64,000 nt of DNA from Chitinophaga sp. sic0106 (GTDB lineage Bacteria > Bacteroidota > Bacteroidia > Chitinophagales > Chitinophagaceae). Position 1 is the first letter of the stretch, and every line of letters starts with the position of its first letter. Shown here piece after piece: positions 9,781 to 17,422 of the stretch. The translations under genes were made by a program, and so were the position numbers. Below the pieces are notes generated by a model. It did not search any database, had not been told where the DNA came from, and worked only from the letters and a program-made list of their open reading frames with translations. The stretch is from positions 124,001 to 188,000 of the forward strand of contig NZ_JAHUWJ010000009.1 in the NCBI RefSeq assembly GCF_019219075.1, read 5' to 3'.

Positions 9781-10338
9781 ATGGCAATTCACCCCGATCA
9801 GCGTTACCTGGAAGGCCTGCTGAAAAACGATACTTTAATAGTGCAGGAGATCTATCAGCGGTTTTCGGGTAGGATTAAACACTATATTTTGCAGCACCAG
9901 GGCACCGAAGATGATGCCGCCGATATTTTTCAGGAGTCGTTAATAGATATATACAACCAGGCAAAACATAAACAGTTACAGCTGACCTGCCCCTTCGAAC
10001 CTTTTTTGCTGCTTCTCTGCAAAAGAAAATGGCTGAATGATATAAAAAAAAGAGGCCGCCAGCCGGTAACAAAAAAGCTGGATGATGTATATGATGTAGG
10101 GGAAGATGTGTTTGCCGCCGCGGAACAAACGTTACAGGATGAAACCCGTACCGCCGTTATATTGGCACAATTCGAACGGTTAAGCGAAAAATGCCGGGAA
10201 ATACTCCGCAGCACCCTTACCGGGGAGGCCCAGGAAAAAATTGCCGCCACCCTTGGCGTTACCTACGGCTACCTGCGTAAGAAAAAATCGGAATGCATGG
10301 CGCAACTGCTTTCCTATGTACAGGCTCAAAAAATTTAG
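9781..10338 (+). CDS. ECF-like RNA polymerase sigma factor
   Basis: Sigma factor of about 185 residues starting at MAIHPDQRYLEGLL. The frame extends upstream to 9676, but those 35 residues look non-coding. Region 2 is present (IVQEIYQRFSGRIKHYILQHQ, then DDAADIFQESLIDIYNQAKH), as is a region 4 helix-turn-helix (LSEKCREILRSTLTGEAQEKIAATLGVTYGYLRKKKSECMAQL). The stop is 3 bp before the TPR anti-sigma gene, a typical translationally coupled sigma/anti-sigma pair. The 140-bp divergent gap to the lipoprotein gene holds the likely promoters of both units, including a TAGGTTTG box on the + strand at 9667 without a clear -33 partner. Confidence 0.88.
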   Translation: MAIHPDQRYLEGLLKNDTLIVQEIYQRFSGRIKHYILQHQGTEDDAADIFQESLIDIYNQAKHKQLQLTCPFEPFLLLLCKRKWLNDIKKRGRQPVTKKLDDVYDVGEDVFAAAEQTLQDETRTAVILAQFERLSEKCREILRSTLTGEAQEKIAATLGVTYGYLRKKKSECMAQLLSYVQAQKI

Positions 10339-10341
10339 TGT

Positions 10342-11070
10342 ATGACTGGTTATAATAATGAAGATATCATCCGTTATGTAGATGGCGATATGGATGCCGC
10401 CGAAGCTGCCCGCTTTGAGGCGGACATGCAGCAAAATCCTGCGCTCGCCGCCGCAGTAAGGCAATACCGCGAGGTAAAGGCTACCCTGGCACAGCGCCTC
10501 CCGCCGGACCCACAGCTGCACGCCTTAAAAGCTTCCCTGGCACAACAACGTGCTACCCACTTCAAGGCCACAGCCAAAGTAGTTTCCATCCGAAAATACC
10601 TAATTGGCGCCGCCGCCGCGGCAGCTATTCTCGTAGCCGTACTGGTACTGCGACCATCAACCGATAAAGATTTCTTCCACCAATACGCCAACACCATGGA
10701 AGTATCTGCTGAAAGGGGAAATAATACTGATACACTGCTGATCCACGCCGCCAGCCTGTATAACAGTAAAGAATACACGAAAGCAGTGGCAGTACTCAAC
10801 ACCTACCTGCAGGTGGACAGCTCCAATGCCCAGGCTCTTTATTACCGCGGCCTCGCAGGTATTAACACCCCTACACCGGCACAGGGAGTGGCCGACCTGG
10901 AGACAACGTTTGCCGGCGTATCGATCTTTAAATACGATGCCGCTTTTTACCTGGCCGTACATTTCGCACAACAGCACAACGTGCCCGTTGCCACTTCCTG
11001 GATAGATAAAATCCCTGAAGATGCAGCGGTGTACCTCAAAGCACAGGAGCTGAAAAAACAGATAAAATAA
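10342..11070 (+). CDS. anti-sigma-like membrane protein with TPR domain
   Basis: 242 residues. The N-terminal helical segment (EDIIRYVDGDMDAAEAARFEADMQQNPALAAAVRQY) is typical of anti-sigma domains that lack zinc ligands. A single membrane helix spans about 85-104 (KYLIGAAAAAAILVAVLVL), and a C-terminal periplasmic region carries TPR-like helices (LYNSKEYTKAVAVLNTYLQVDSSNAQALYYRGLA). It starts 3 bp after the sigma gene. It probably restrains that sigma factor and senses something in the periplasm through its TPR part, which could contact the neighbouring TPR-CHAT or PKD protein (inference). Confidence 0.75.
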   Translation: MTGYNNEDIIRYVDGDMDAAEAARFEADMQQNPALAAAVRQYREVKATLAQRLPPDPQLHALKASLAQQRATHFKATAKVVSIRKYLIGAAAAAAILVAVLVLRPSTDKDFFHQYANTMEVSAERGNNTDTLLIHAASLYNSKEYTKAVAVLNTYLQVDSSNAQALYYRGLAGINTPTPAQGVADLETTFAGVSIFKYDAAFYLAVHFAQQHNVPVATSWIDKIPEDAAVYLKAQELKKQIK

Positions 11071-11072
11071 CG

Positions 11073-11618
11073 CTATAACTTCACACCAGCCGGGAGTAGC
11101 TCACGCAGATACTGCAGCCCCTCCGGCCACTCACCCAGGTTCGACAGCGCATTGATATGCCCCTTGGCACCCAGGTTAACAAAACGGCTGCCCCAGGTGG
11201 TGGCAAAATAAGTAGCCCGGTCTAAAGAACAGTATTCATCATTGGTGCTGGCCACCACGATGGATTTAAAAGGTAGTAATTTATTGGGGATAGGGGTAAA
11301 GCCCTGCGCCTCCGGCGGAAAACCCGGCCGCTCCGCATCCGGCGGCGCCACCAGCAACGCGCCTGCAATAGGGCGCTTCGTTTGTGCAGCCCAGTGAGCA
11401 ACAGCAATGCAGGCCAGACTATGCGCCACAATCACCACCCGAGGCCCCGCAGCAGCCACCTCCCGCTCTATATGCGCCACCCATGCCGCACACACGGGCG
11501 CATCCCAGGATGTTTGTTCAATTCGTTTGGAGCCCGGAATTATTTGCTCCCACAGGGTTTGCCAATGTTGAGGCCCGGAACTGCCTAGTCCCGGCGCAGT
11601 GAGCACGTGTATAGCCAT
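11073..11618 (-). CDS. RBBP9/YdeN-family alpha/beta hydrolase
   Basis: Small serine hydrolase of 181 residues. The start at MAIHVLTAPGLGSSGPQHWQ is chosen because the further 30 upstream residues are cysteine-rich and unlike the family. The catalytic triad is visible: Ser67 in VAHSLAC, Asp127 in ASTNDEYC and His154 in AKGHINALS. The GSSGPQHWQ motif near the N-terminus is typical of RBBP9/YdeN proteins. It is cytoplasmic with no signal peptide and the physiological substrate is unknown. It is convergent with the anti-sigma gene, 2 bp away. Confidence 0.85.
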   Translation of the reverse strand: MAIHVLTAPGLGSSGPQHWQTLWEQIIPGSKRIEQTSWDAPVCAAWVAHIEREVAAAGPRVVIVAHSLACIAVAHWAAQTKRPIAGALLVAPPDAERPGFPPEAQGFTPIPNKLLPFKSIVVASTNDEYCSLDRATYFATTWGSRFVNLGAKGHINALSNLGEWPEGLQYLRELLPAGVKL

Positions 11619-11741
11619 GTATGAACGCTGGTTTGTACAGAAAGATAATAAATATCTCTCCAAAAAAATAGCCGGTGTTGGAGAACACCGGCAACAGGTA
11701 ACAACCAAAACAGCATATTGTATACTGTAGTAATTTAAAAG

Positions 11742-11866
11742 GGAGGCTGCCTCAGCAGCACTTTTTTCCCCGGAAACGGACAGGCCGGCAGCCTGCCTGC
11801 TTCCGGAGTTACAGGACGCCGCAGGTGCGCCATAGCTCCGGAAAAAATGCTGGTGAAACAGCCTCC
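11742..11866. repeat. 125-bp imperfect inverted repeat downstream of the PUL
   Basis: The left arm (from 11742) begins ggaggctgcctcagcagca followed by a T-run. The reverse complement of the right arm (11834-11866) begins ggaggctgtttcaccagca and also continues into a T-run and CCGGA. The arms match over about 33 positions with a few mismatches and two short insertions. The centre holds further GC-rich pairing (around 11780-11805). It may act as the PUL transcript terminator, since a T6 run lies in the stem, or it may be a small MITE-like element; no flanking duplication was confirmed. Confidence 0.5.
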
Positions 11867-11878
11867 AACAATGGAATT

Positions 11879-12631
11879 TTAAAATATAAATCCTTTACGC
11901 TTAAAATGCCAGTACTTCCTCCAGCCATCACCCTGCTGTACCATATACAGCTCATTGGCCGTCAGCGTTAAAATGTTGTAAGTAGTTTTCTCCCCCTTAG
12001 GAATATCGGAACCATTGATTTTGATCGTCATCTTCTCCGGATCAAAAGTAAACCCGGCATTGGTCACCTTGCCATCATGTTTCAGCTGGAAGTTTAAGCC
12101 CTTGTCCAGGTTAAACACCATCTCATCATTGGCCACATCACTCATCTCCGCCAGGGAAGGCACCCACCAGGTAGGTGTAGGGGAGTCGCCCGGGCCCACG
12201 CCATGATAGCTTTTGTCCGGCACATCAAAAGCCCATACCCATGTTTTGCCGGCAGCCCCGTTGGTGAGTAAATCCCAGCTCGGACTGGCAAAGTATTGAG
12301 GATCATTCCGGGTGACTTTCACTTTCACTGAATCATATTTCGGTGTTTCCGCGCCATAGGCGAAATACTTGATGTAAAACTCCCCGCCAAAAGGCATGAT
12401 CACCACAGCATCTTTCTGATTGGTACCACCAAATACATAGTCCCAGTAAGGAATAGCGCCCTTAGTATTGCTCTTCAGTGTTACCTGATTGTCGTACGCA
12501 GGGTTCTGGGTAACGGTGAAGTCCAACTGAATGCCGTCAGGGCTGCTGGGGCTGATGCTTTTTTCATACGGCTCACAGGCATGCATACACGCAGCAGCCA
12601 GCAGTATTATATATAGTTGAAAACGTTTCAT
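11879..12631 (-). CDS. SusE/SusF-position surface lipoprotein
   Basis: About 250 residues starting at MKRFQLYIILLAAACMHACE, with a lipobox at MHAC (Cys19). This start leaves 25 bp after the susD stop, whereas a longer frame overlaps susD. Beta-rich throughout: an N-terminal PKD/Ig-like part (LDFTVTQNPAYDNQVTLKSN) and a C-terminal lipocalin-like part (TYNILTLTANELYMVQQGDG). Position directly after susC and susD suggests a glycan-binding role at the cell surface, as for SusE/SusF, but there is no clear sequence match to them. Confidence 0.75.
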   Translation of the reverse strand: MKRFQLYIILLAAACMHACEPYEKSISPSSPDGIQLDFTVTQNPAYDNQVTLKSNTKGAIPYWDYVFGGTNQKDAVVIMPFGGEFYIKYFAYGAETPKYDSVKVKVTRNDPQYFASPSWDLLTNGAAGKTWVWAFDVPDKSYHGVGPGDSPTPTWWVPSLAEMSDVANDEMVFNLDKGLNFQLKHDGKVTNAGFTFDPEKMTIKINGSDIPKGEKTTYNILTLTANELYMVQQGDGWRKYWHFKRKGFIF

Positions 12632-12656
12632 GGTTGTTAATTTTAACAGTGAACAA

Positions 12657-14213
12657 TTACCAGCCGGTATTCTGTACAATGGTGCCATTGCTCAGGTTGA
12701 TCTGCGTTTCCGGAATCGCAAACAGCCCCTTGGTTTCACTACGGAAGCTGATGTTAAAGGCGGCATCGGCAGAAGGATTGTCGATCGCGGCTTTCGCTAC
12801 GGTAATACCCTGCCTCAGCAGATCCCAGTAACGCTGCCCTTCCAGCGCCAGCTCAAACCTGCGCTCCGTCATAATCTGATCTTTGCTGGTAAGCGTCACA
12901 CGGTGCAGCTGATCCTGGAATGCACGATCCCGTACCTGATCCAGGTATTGCTGCGCCTTTGCATTATTGGTGCCCAACTGCAGTTCTGCGCCCATCAGCA
13001 ATACATCAGCAAAGCGGATGGCTACATAGTTATCGTAGTTATCCCACTGGAAATTACCTCCCAGGTCCTCCGGTTTTTTGTCATTGACAGGCGTATACTT
13101 CTTTATAAAAAAGTTAGTATTCTGCGCCTGATCACCCACCACATACTGGCTGGAATACCCCTCGGCATCTATGCTGATGATACTGGCACTTCTGCGGGTA
13201 TCGCCGGGTGCATAGGCATCATATAGCTTAGGGTTCACGGTAGCTGCGCCCCATCCTTTGTAGTAGGGCCCCAGCACCTGGCTGCGGATGCCAATCATCG
13301 TTTGTACACGGTTACCATTTTGCTGGTTCTGATCACCCATACCGAGGTAGGTAAACTGAATCGTAAACACGCCTTCGGCATTATTTTGACCGGCATATTC
13401 ATTGGCAGTTGCACTGGCCCTGAACAGGTTATTAAACTTGCTCACGAGTGCATGCCCGCTGTTGTTAATCACATCTTCCACCGCTGCCAGGGCATCTGCT
13501 TTAGAGGTAACGGAGCCAATACCCTGCTTACCGTAATAACCGGTATAATACAGGAATACGCGGCCCAGCAGCGCTTCTGCCGCCCATTTGGTAGCGCGGC
13601 CATATTCTCCGGAAGGAATGGCACTGTATTGCGTTGCAGGCAGCAAGGCAATCGACTCCTTCAGGTCCGTAGCAATCTGCATATACACGCTGTCCGGATT
13701 AGCCTGGGGAATATAATAGTCGCCCGGCTGCAGCGGCTTGGTAATCAGTGGTACATTGCCGAACATACGCGCCAGATCAAAATAATAGTAAGCACGCAGG
13801 AATTTGGCTTCGCCGATATAACGGTCACGGGTAACCGTATCATTTTTAAAATCGGCACTGCCAATGTTCTGCAGGAAAATATTGCAGCGGTAAATAGCGG
13901 TATAATATTTATTCCAGGCCTCTGCGTTCAGGTCATTACGTGGAATACTTTTATCCCACTGCAGCCAGCCGTTATCGGCATTGCCGCCGCCGCCAAATGC
14001 TTCATCGGATGCAATGGTAGCGCTCAGGTAAATATTCCCATAGCCGTCTACGTTCAGCATGCTGTAGGCGGATACCAGCGCTTCATAGGCATCCTTCGGT
14101 GTTTTGTAAAATGCTTCGATCGTCTTCCGGTCCTTGGGAGCGGTTTCCAGGAAGTCCTTGCCGCAGGATGCCAGCATACCGGCGGCCATAAATATGAGGA
14201 GTAGTTTTTTCAT
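12657..14213 (-). CDS. RagB/SusD-family nutrient-binding lipoprotein
   Basis: 518 residues, lipoprotein signal with lipobox MLASC (Cys17) followed by GKDFLETAPKDRKT, the standard SusD N-terminus. TPR-like helices characteristic of the family include AEAWNKYYTAIYRCNIFLQNI and YIGEAKFLRAYYYFDLARMFG; the C-terminus has the RRFELALEGQRYWDLLRQG motif. SusD proteins cap the SusC transporter and capture glycans at the surface. It starts 12 bp after the susC stop, so the two are one transcription unit. Confidence 0.96.
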   Translation of the reverse strand: MKKLLLIFMAAGMLASCGKDFLETAPKDRKTIEAFYKTPKDAYEALVSAYSMLNVDGYGNIYLSATIASDEAFGGGGNADNGWLQWDKSIPRNDLNAEAWNKYYTAIYRCNIFLQNIGSADFKNDTVTRDRYIGEAKFLRAYYYFDLARMFGNVPLITKPLQPGDYYIPQANPDSVYMQIATDLKESIALLPATQYSAIPSGEYGRATKWAAEALLGRVFLYYTGYYGKQGIGSVTSKADALAAVEDVINNSGHALVSKFNNLFRASATANEYAGQNNAEGVFTIQFTYLGMGDQNQQNGNRVQTMIGIRSQVLGPYYKGWGAATVNPKLYDAYAPGDTRRSASIISIDAEGYSSQYVVGDQAQNTNFFIKKYTPVNDKKPEDLGGNFQWDNYDNYVAIRFADVLLMGAELQLGTNNAKAQQYLDQVRDRAFQDQLHRVTLTSKDQIMTERRFELALEGQRYWDLLRQGITVAKAAIDNPSADAAFNISFRSETKGLFAIPETQINLSNGTIVQNTGW

Positions 14214-14225
14214 CAGTGGTCGCTT

Positions 14226-17200
14226 TTAGAATTTAACATTTAATCCTACCAGCAGCGTTCTTGCCTGAGGGTAGTAGCCAAGGTCGGTACCTGACGACCA
14301 GGAGTCAATACCAAAGCCTACTTCAGGATCAAGCCCTCTATATTGTGTGAAGGTGAACAGGTTTAATCCGGATACATACAGGCGCACCTGACCTAATCCG
14401 GAATGCTTGAGCAGACTGCTTTTCAGGTCATATCCCAGGTTGATGCTTTTCACACGCATGAACGCACCGTTATGTACATACAGGTCCGAAAACTTGGTGT
14501 AGTTGCCATTGGCCTCATCACCCAGCGTTACGCGTGGCGTAGTGTTGGAAGTACCTTCCCCATGCCAGCGGTTAAAGATGTCGGTAGTGTAGTTATTGTA
14601 GAAACGGTCATATGCCCTGGTACCATCCACAATCTGGTTGCCACCCACGCCGTTTAGCAGGATGCTTAAGTCAAAGCCTTTGTAGGAAGCGTTGAGGTTG
14701 ATACCATAAGTATGCGTTGGCAGCGGACTACCTACTTTCGTTTTATCTTTTGCATCAATTACACCATCCCCGTTTCTGTCCACAAAGCGTACATCACCTG
14801 GCTGTGCGCCCGGTTGGATTTTACCGTTTTTGCCTACGTAATCATCCACTTCTTTTTGATTCTGGAAGATGCCGGCAGTTTGCAGACCATAGAAATATCC
14901 CATAGGGAAGCCATTTTCCGCGCGGTAGTACTCATCCATGTTAGAAGATAATACACCGTTGTAAGATGGATGCAGTACGCCTTCCTGGTTAGGAATATTC
15001 ATCACTTCATTTTTATTGTAAGTGATGTTACCGCCAATGTTAATCCGCAGGTCACCAAAGCTGTGGCCGTAGTTGATGGCCAGCTCCACGCCGGTGTTGC
15101 GTACGCTGCCCCCGTTGATGGTAGGTGCGCCGGTACCGGCCAGCTGAGGAATAGGAGCGGTTACCAGCCAGTCTTTCGCCACTTTTCTGTACCAGTCGAA
15201 AGTGATGTTGAAGTCGTGAAACACGGTCGCATCAAAGCCGATATCAGTTTGCTCGGAACGTTCCCAGCGTAAGCCCGGGTTGGCAATAATATCCGGTGAG
15301 GACCCAATGGCTTTGTTGTTGTTGAAGTAGTAGTTACGGTATACGCTGGAGATGGTAGCGAGGTATGCGAAATTGCGGATACGGTCGTTACCGTTCTGTC
15401 CCCAGCCGCCGCGCAGCTTCAGGAAATTGAGCCACTCAGATTTCAGGAAGCTTTCATTGGAAGCCACCCAGCCCATGGAAAATCCGGGGAACACACCATA
15501 ACGGTTATCAGCACCAAAGCGGGAGGAACCATCGCGGCGCAGGGTAGCAGTAAGCATGTACTTTTCATCGAAGTTGTACAGCACCCTGCCAAAGTAGGAT
15601 TGCATCCTGTTGCCTTCCTGCATACCAAATACTTTACGGAGGGAGTCATTGGTACCATTGCTCAGCAACGCATGCGCCATATCAGGGATGATGAGGTCAC
15701 CTGCACTGCCGCCCACATTATAACCATCAAACAACAAGGCCGTGGTTCCTACCATTACATTCAGGTTATTTTTACCAAACTGCCGCTGGTAGCTGAGGGT
15801 GTTATCCCAGTTCCATTTCAGGTTGCGGTACATGCCTTGTGAGGCGGTGGAGTTTTTATTACTGTTGTTGGTAGCTAGTTCGTATACAGGTACAAAGCTC
15901 TGGTTGTATACATATGACAGGTCGATACCGAAGTCGCTACGGAACACCAGCCCCTTGATAATGGTAGCGTCTACATAAATATTACCCAACAGGCGATCGG
16001 TGATGGCCTTATTATTTTGCGTATAGTCGAGGATACCCATCGGGTTCACCTCGTCGGCAGCCATCGGAGAGCGGGCATAGGCGCCGGTGCTGTCGTACAC
16101 CGGGAAAACCGGGCTGGCATTGAGGAAGCCGCGGATAGAGTTATTGTAGATATTGCCCGTACCGATACCACTTTGACGTATATGCGAATACGTTAGATTT
16201 TCCCCTGCTTTCACCCTGTCTTCCCAAACCTTATGTTCAGAATTGATACGGAAGGAAGTACGTTCGAAGTACGACCTGCCGGCAATACCCATGATCCCTT
16301 GTTGCCCCATATAGGAAAGGGATGCGGAGTACACGCTCTTGTCGTTTCCGCCGCCAAAGCCCAGGCTGTAGTTCTGGATAGGGGCATTTTCAAGGGTGGC
16401 TTCTTTTTGCCAGTCGGTGCCGGCGCCCAGTTTGGAAAGTGCATCCGGCGAAAAGACAGGCACCTTGCCACTGTTGATGGAAGCCTCGTTCATAATAGAG
16501 GCGAACTGGGTGGCATTCAGGAGCGACATCTTCCTGCTCGGGTTCTGCCAGCCATAGGAGGCATCCAGCGTTACCGCCATCTTACCTTCCTTTCCTCTTT
16601 TGGTGGTAATTAACACCACTCCGTTGGCCGCGCGGGTACCGTATATCGCCGTGGAGGCCGCATCTTTCAGGATATCCAGCGAAGCAATGTCGGATGGGTT
16701 CAGGTAGTTGATGTCATCCGCCGGGAAACCATCCACGATAAACAGCGGACGGCTGTCGCCGTTGGTGCCGATACCACGGATCACAATTTTTAAGGCATCG
16801 CCGGGCTGACCGGAGTTAGACGTTACCTGTACACCCGGGGCCTGGCCCTGGAGGCTAGATTCCACGCTGATGCTGTGGTTTTGTACCAGGTCGGAATTAC
16901 CTAAGTGCACGGTGGCGCCGGTTACTACTTTCTTTTTCTGTGCGCCGTAACCCACTACTATCAGCTCATTCAGCCCCGTGGCAGCTGATTCGAGCCGTAT
17001 AACGGTACCGGCTATATTTTTTGCGGGAATCTCCTGACGGGTGTAACCTACCAGCGACAATACCAGTACATCCCCTGGCTGTGCATCCAGTGTAAATGTA
17101 CCGTCAGGCTGCGTGATGGTGCCTTTGGAGGTGCCCTTGATCATAATGTTTACGCCGGGTAACGGGCTGCCATCTTTGGCATCTACTACCTTACCGGTAA

Positions 17201-17348
17201 CAGGTTGCCGCACAGGCGCCACTATAACGGGTTTGTTGGCAGCAGCCAAAAGGGATGGCGGTGCCGCAGTGATCATGCTGCACAGCGCCACAGTGCCAAG
17301 CATGTACTGCTTCAGCAACGGACTGCTTTTAATGTACCAGATTTTCAT
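14226..17348 (-). CDS. SusC/RagA-family TonB-linked outer-membrane protein
   Basis: 1040 residues, near the usual family length. A signal region (about 1-36) is followed by a carboxypeptidase-regulatory-like domain (VTGKVVDAKDGSPLPGVNIMIKG), the conserved LIVVGYGAQKKKVVTGA segment, a plug domain (VIRGIGTNGDSRPLFIVDGF and SLDILKDAASTAIYGTRAANG) and a 22-strand barrel region ending ARTLLVGLNVKF. Unlike the receptor at the left edge it has no STN domain, which matches control by the HTCS encoded upstream rather than by a sigma/FecR pair. It should import oligosaccharides trimmed outside the cell. The GH31 gene precedes it by 74 bp. Confidence 0.97.
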   Translation of the reverse strand: MKIWYIKSSPLLKQYMLGTVALCSMITAAPPSLLAAANKPVIVAPVRQPVTGKVVDAKDGSPLPGVNIMIKGTSKGTITQPDGTFTLDAQPGDVLVLSLVGYTRQEIPAKNIAGTVIRLESAATGLNELIVVGYGAQKKKVVTGATVHLGNSDLVQNHSISVESSLQGQAPGVQVTSNSGQPGDALKIVIRGIGTNGDSRPLFIVDGFPADDINYLNPSDIASLDILKDAASTAIYGTRAANGVVLITTKRGKEGKMAVTLDASYGWQNPSRKMSLLNATQFASIMNEASINSGKVPVFSPDALSKLGAGTDWQKEATLENAPIQNYSLGFGGGNDKSVYSASLSYMGQQGIMGIAGRSYFERTSFRINSEHKVWEDRVKAGENLTYSHIRQSGIGTGNIYNNSIRGFLNASPVFPVYDSTGAYARSPMAADEVNPMGILDYTQNNKAITDRLLGNIYVDATIIKGLVFRSDFGIDLSYVYNQSFVPVYELATNNSNKNSTASQGMYRNLKWNWDNTLSYQRQFGKNNLNVMVGTTALLFDGYNVGGSAGDLIIPDMAHALLSNGTNDSLRKVFGMQEGNRMQSYFGRVLYNFDEKYMLTATLRRDGSSRFGADNRYGVFPGFSMGWVASNESFLKSEWLNFLKLRGGWGQNGNDRIRNFAYLATISSVYRNYYFNNNKAIGSSPDIIANPGLRWERSEQTDIGFDATVFHDFNITFDWYRKVAKDWLVTAPIPQLAGTGAPTINGGSVRNTGVELAINYGHSFGDLRINIGGNITYNKNEVMNIPNQEGVLHPSYNGVLSSNMDEYYRAENGFPMGYFYGLQTAGIFQNQKEVDDYVGKNGKIQPGAQPGDVRFVDRNGDGVIDAKDKTKVGSPLPTHTYGINLNASYKGFDLSILLNGVGGNQIVDGTRAYDRFYNNYTTDIFNRWHGEGTSNTTPRVTLGDEANGNYTKFSDLYVHNGAFMRVKSINLGYDLKSSLLKHSGLGQVRLYVSGLNLFTFTQYRGLDPEVGFGIDSWSSGTDLGYYPQARTLLVGLNVKF

Positions 17349-17422
17349 GTTTAACGTGTTTTATTAGGCTGGGTGATGTATCTGAGTTTTCTTACGTGGA
17401 CAAAAAAAGGAATTGATCTGGG

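Noticed and set aside
13302..14204. 300-codon plus-strand frame antisense to susD
   Set aside because: It lies wholly within the well-supported susD gene and its product shows no recognisable family; an artefact of codon use on the opposite strand.
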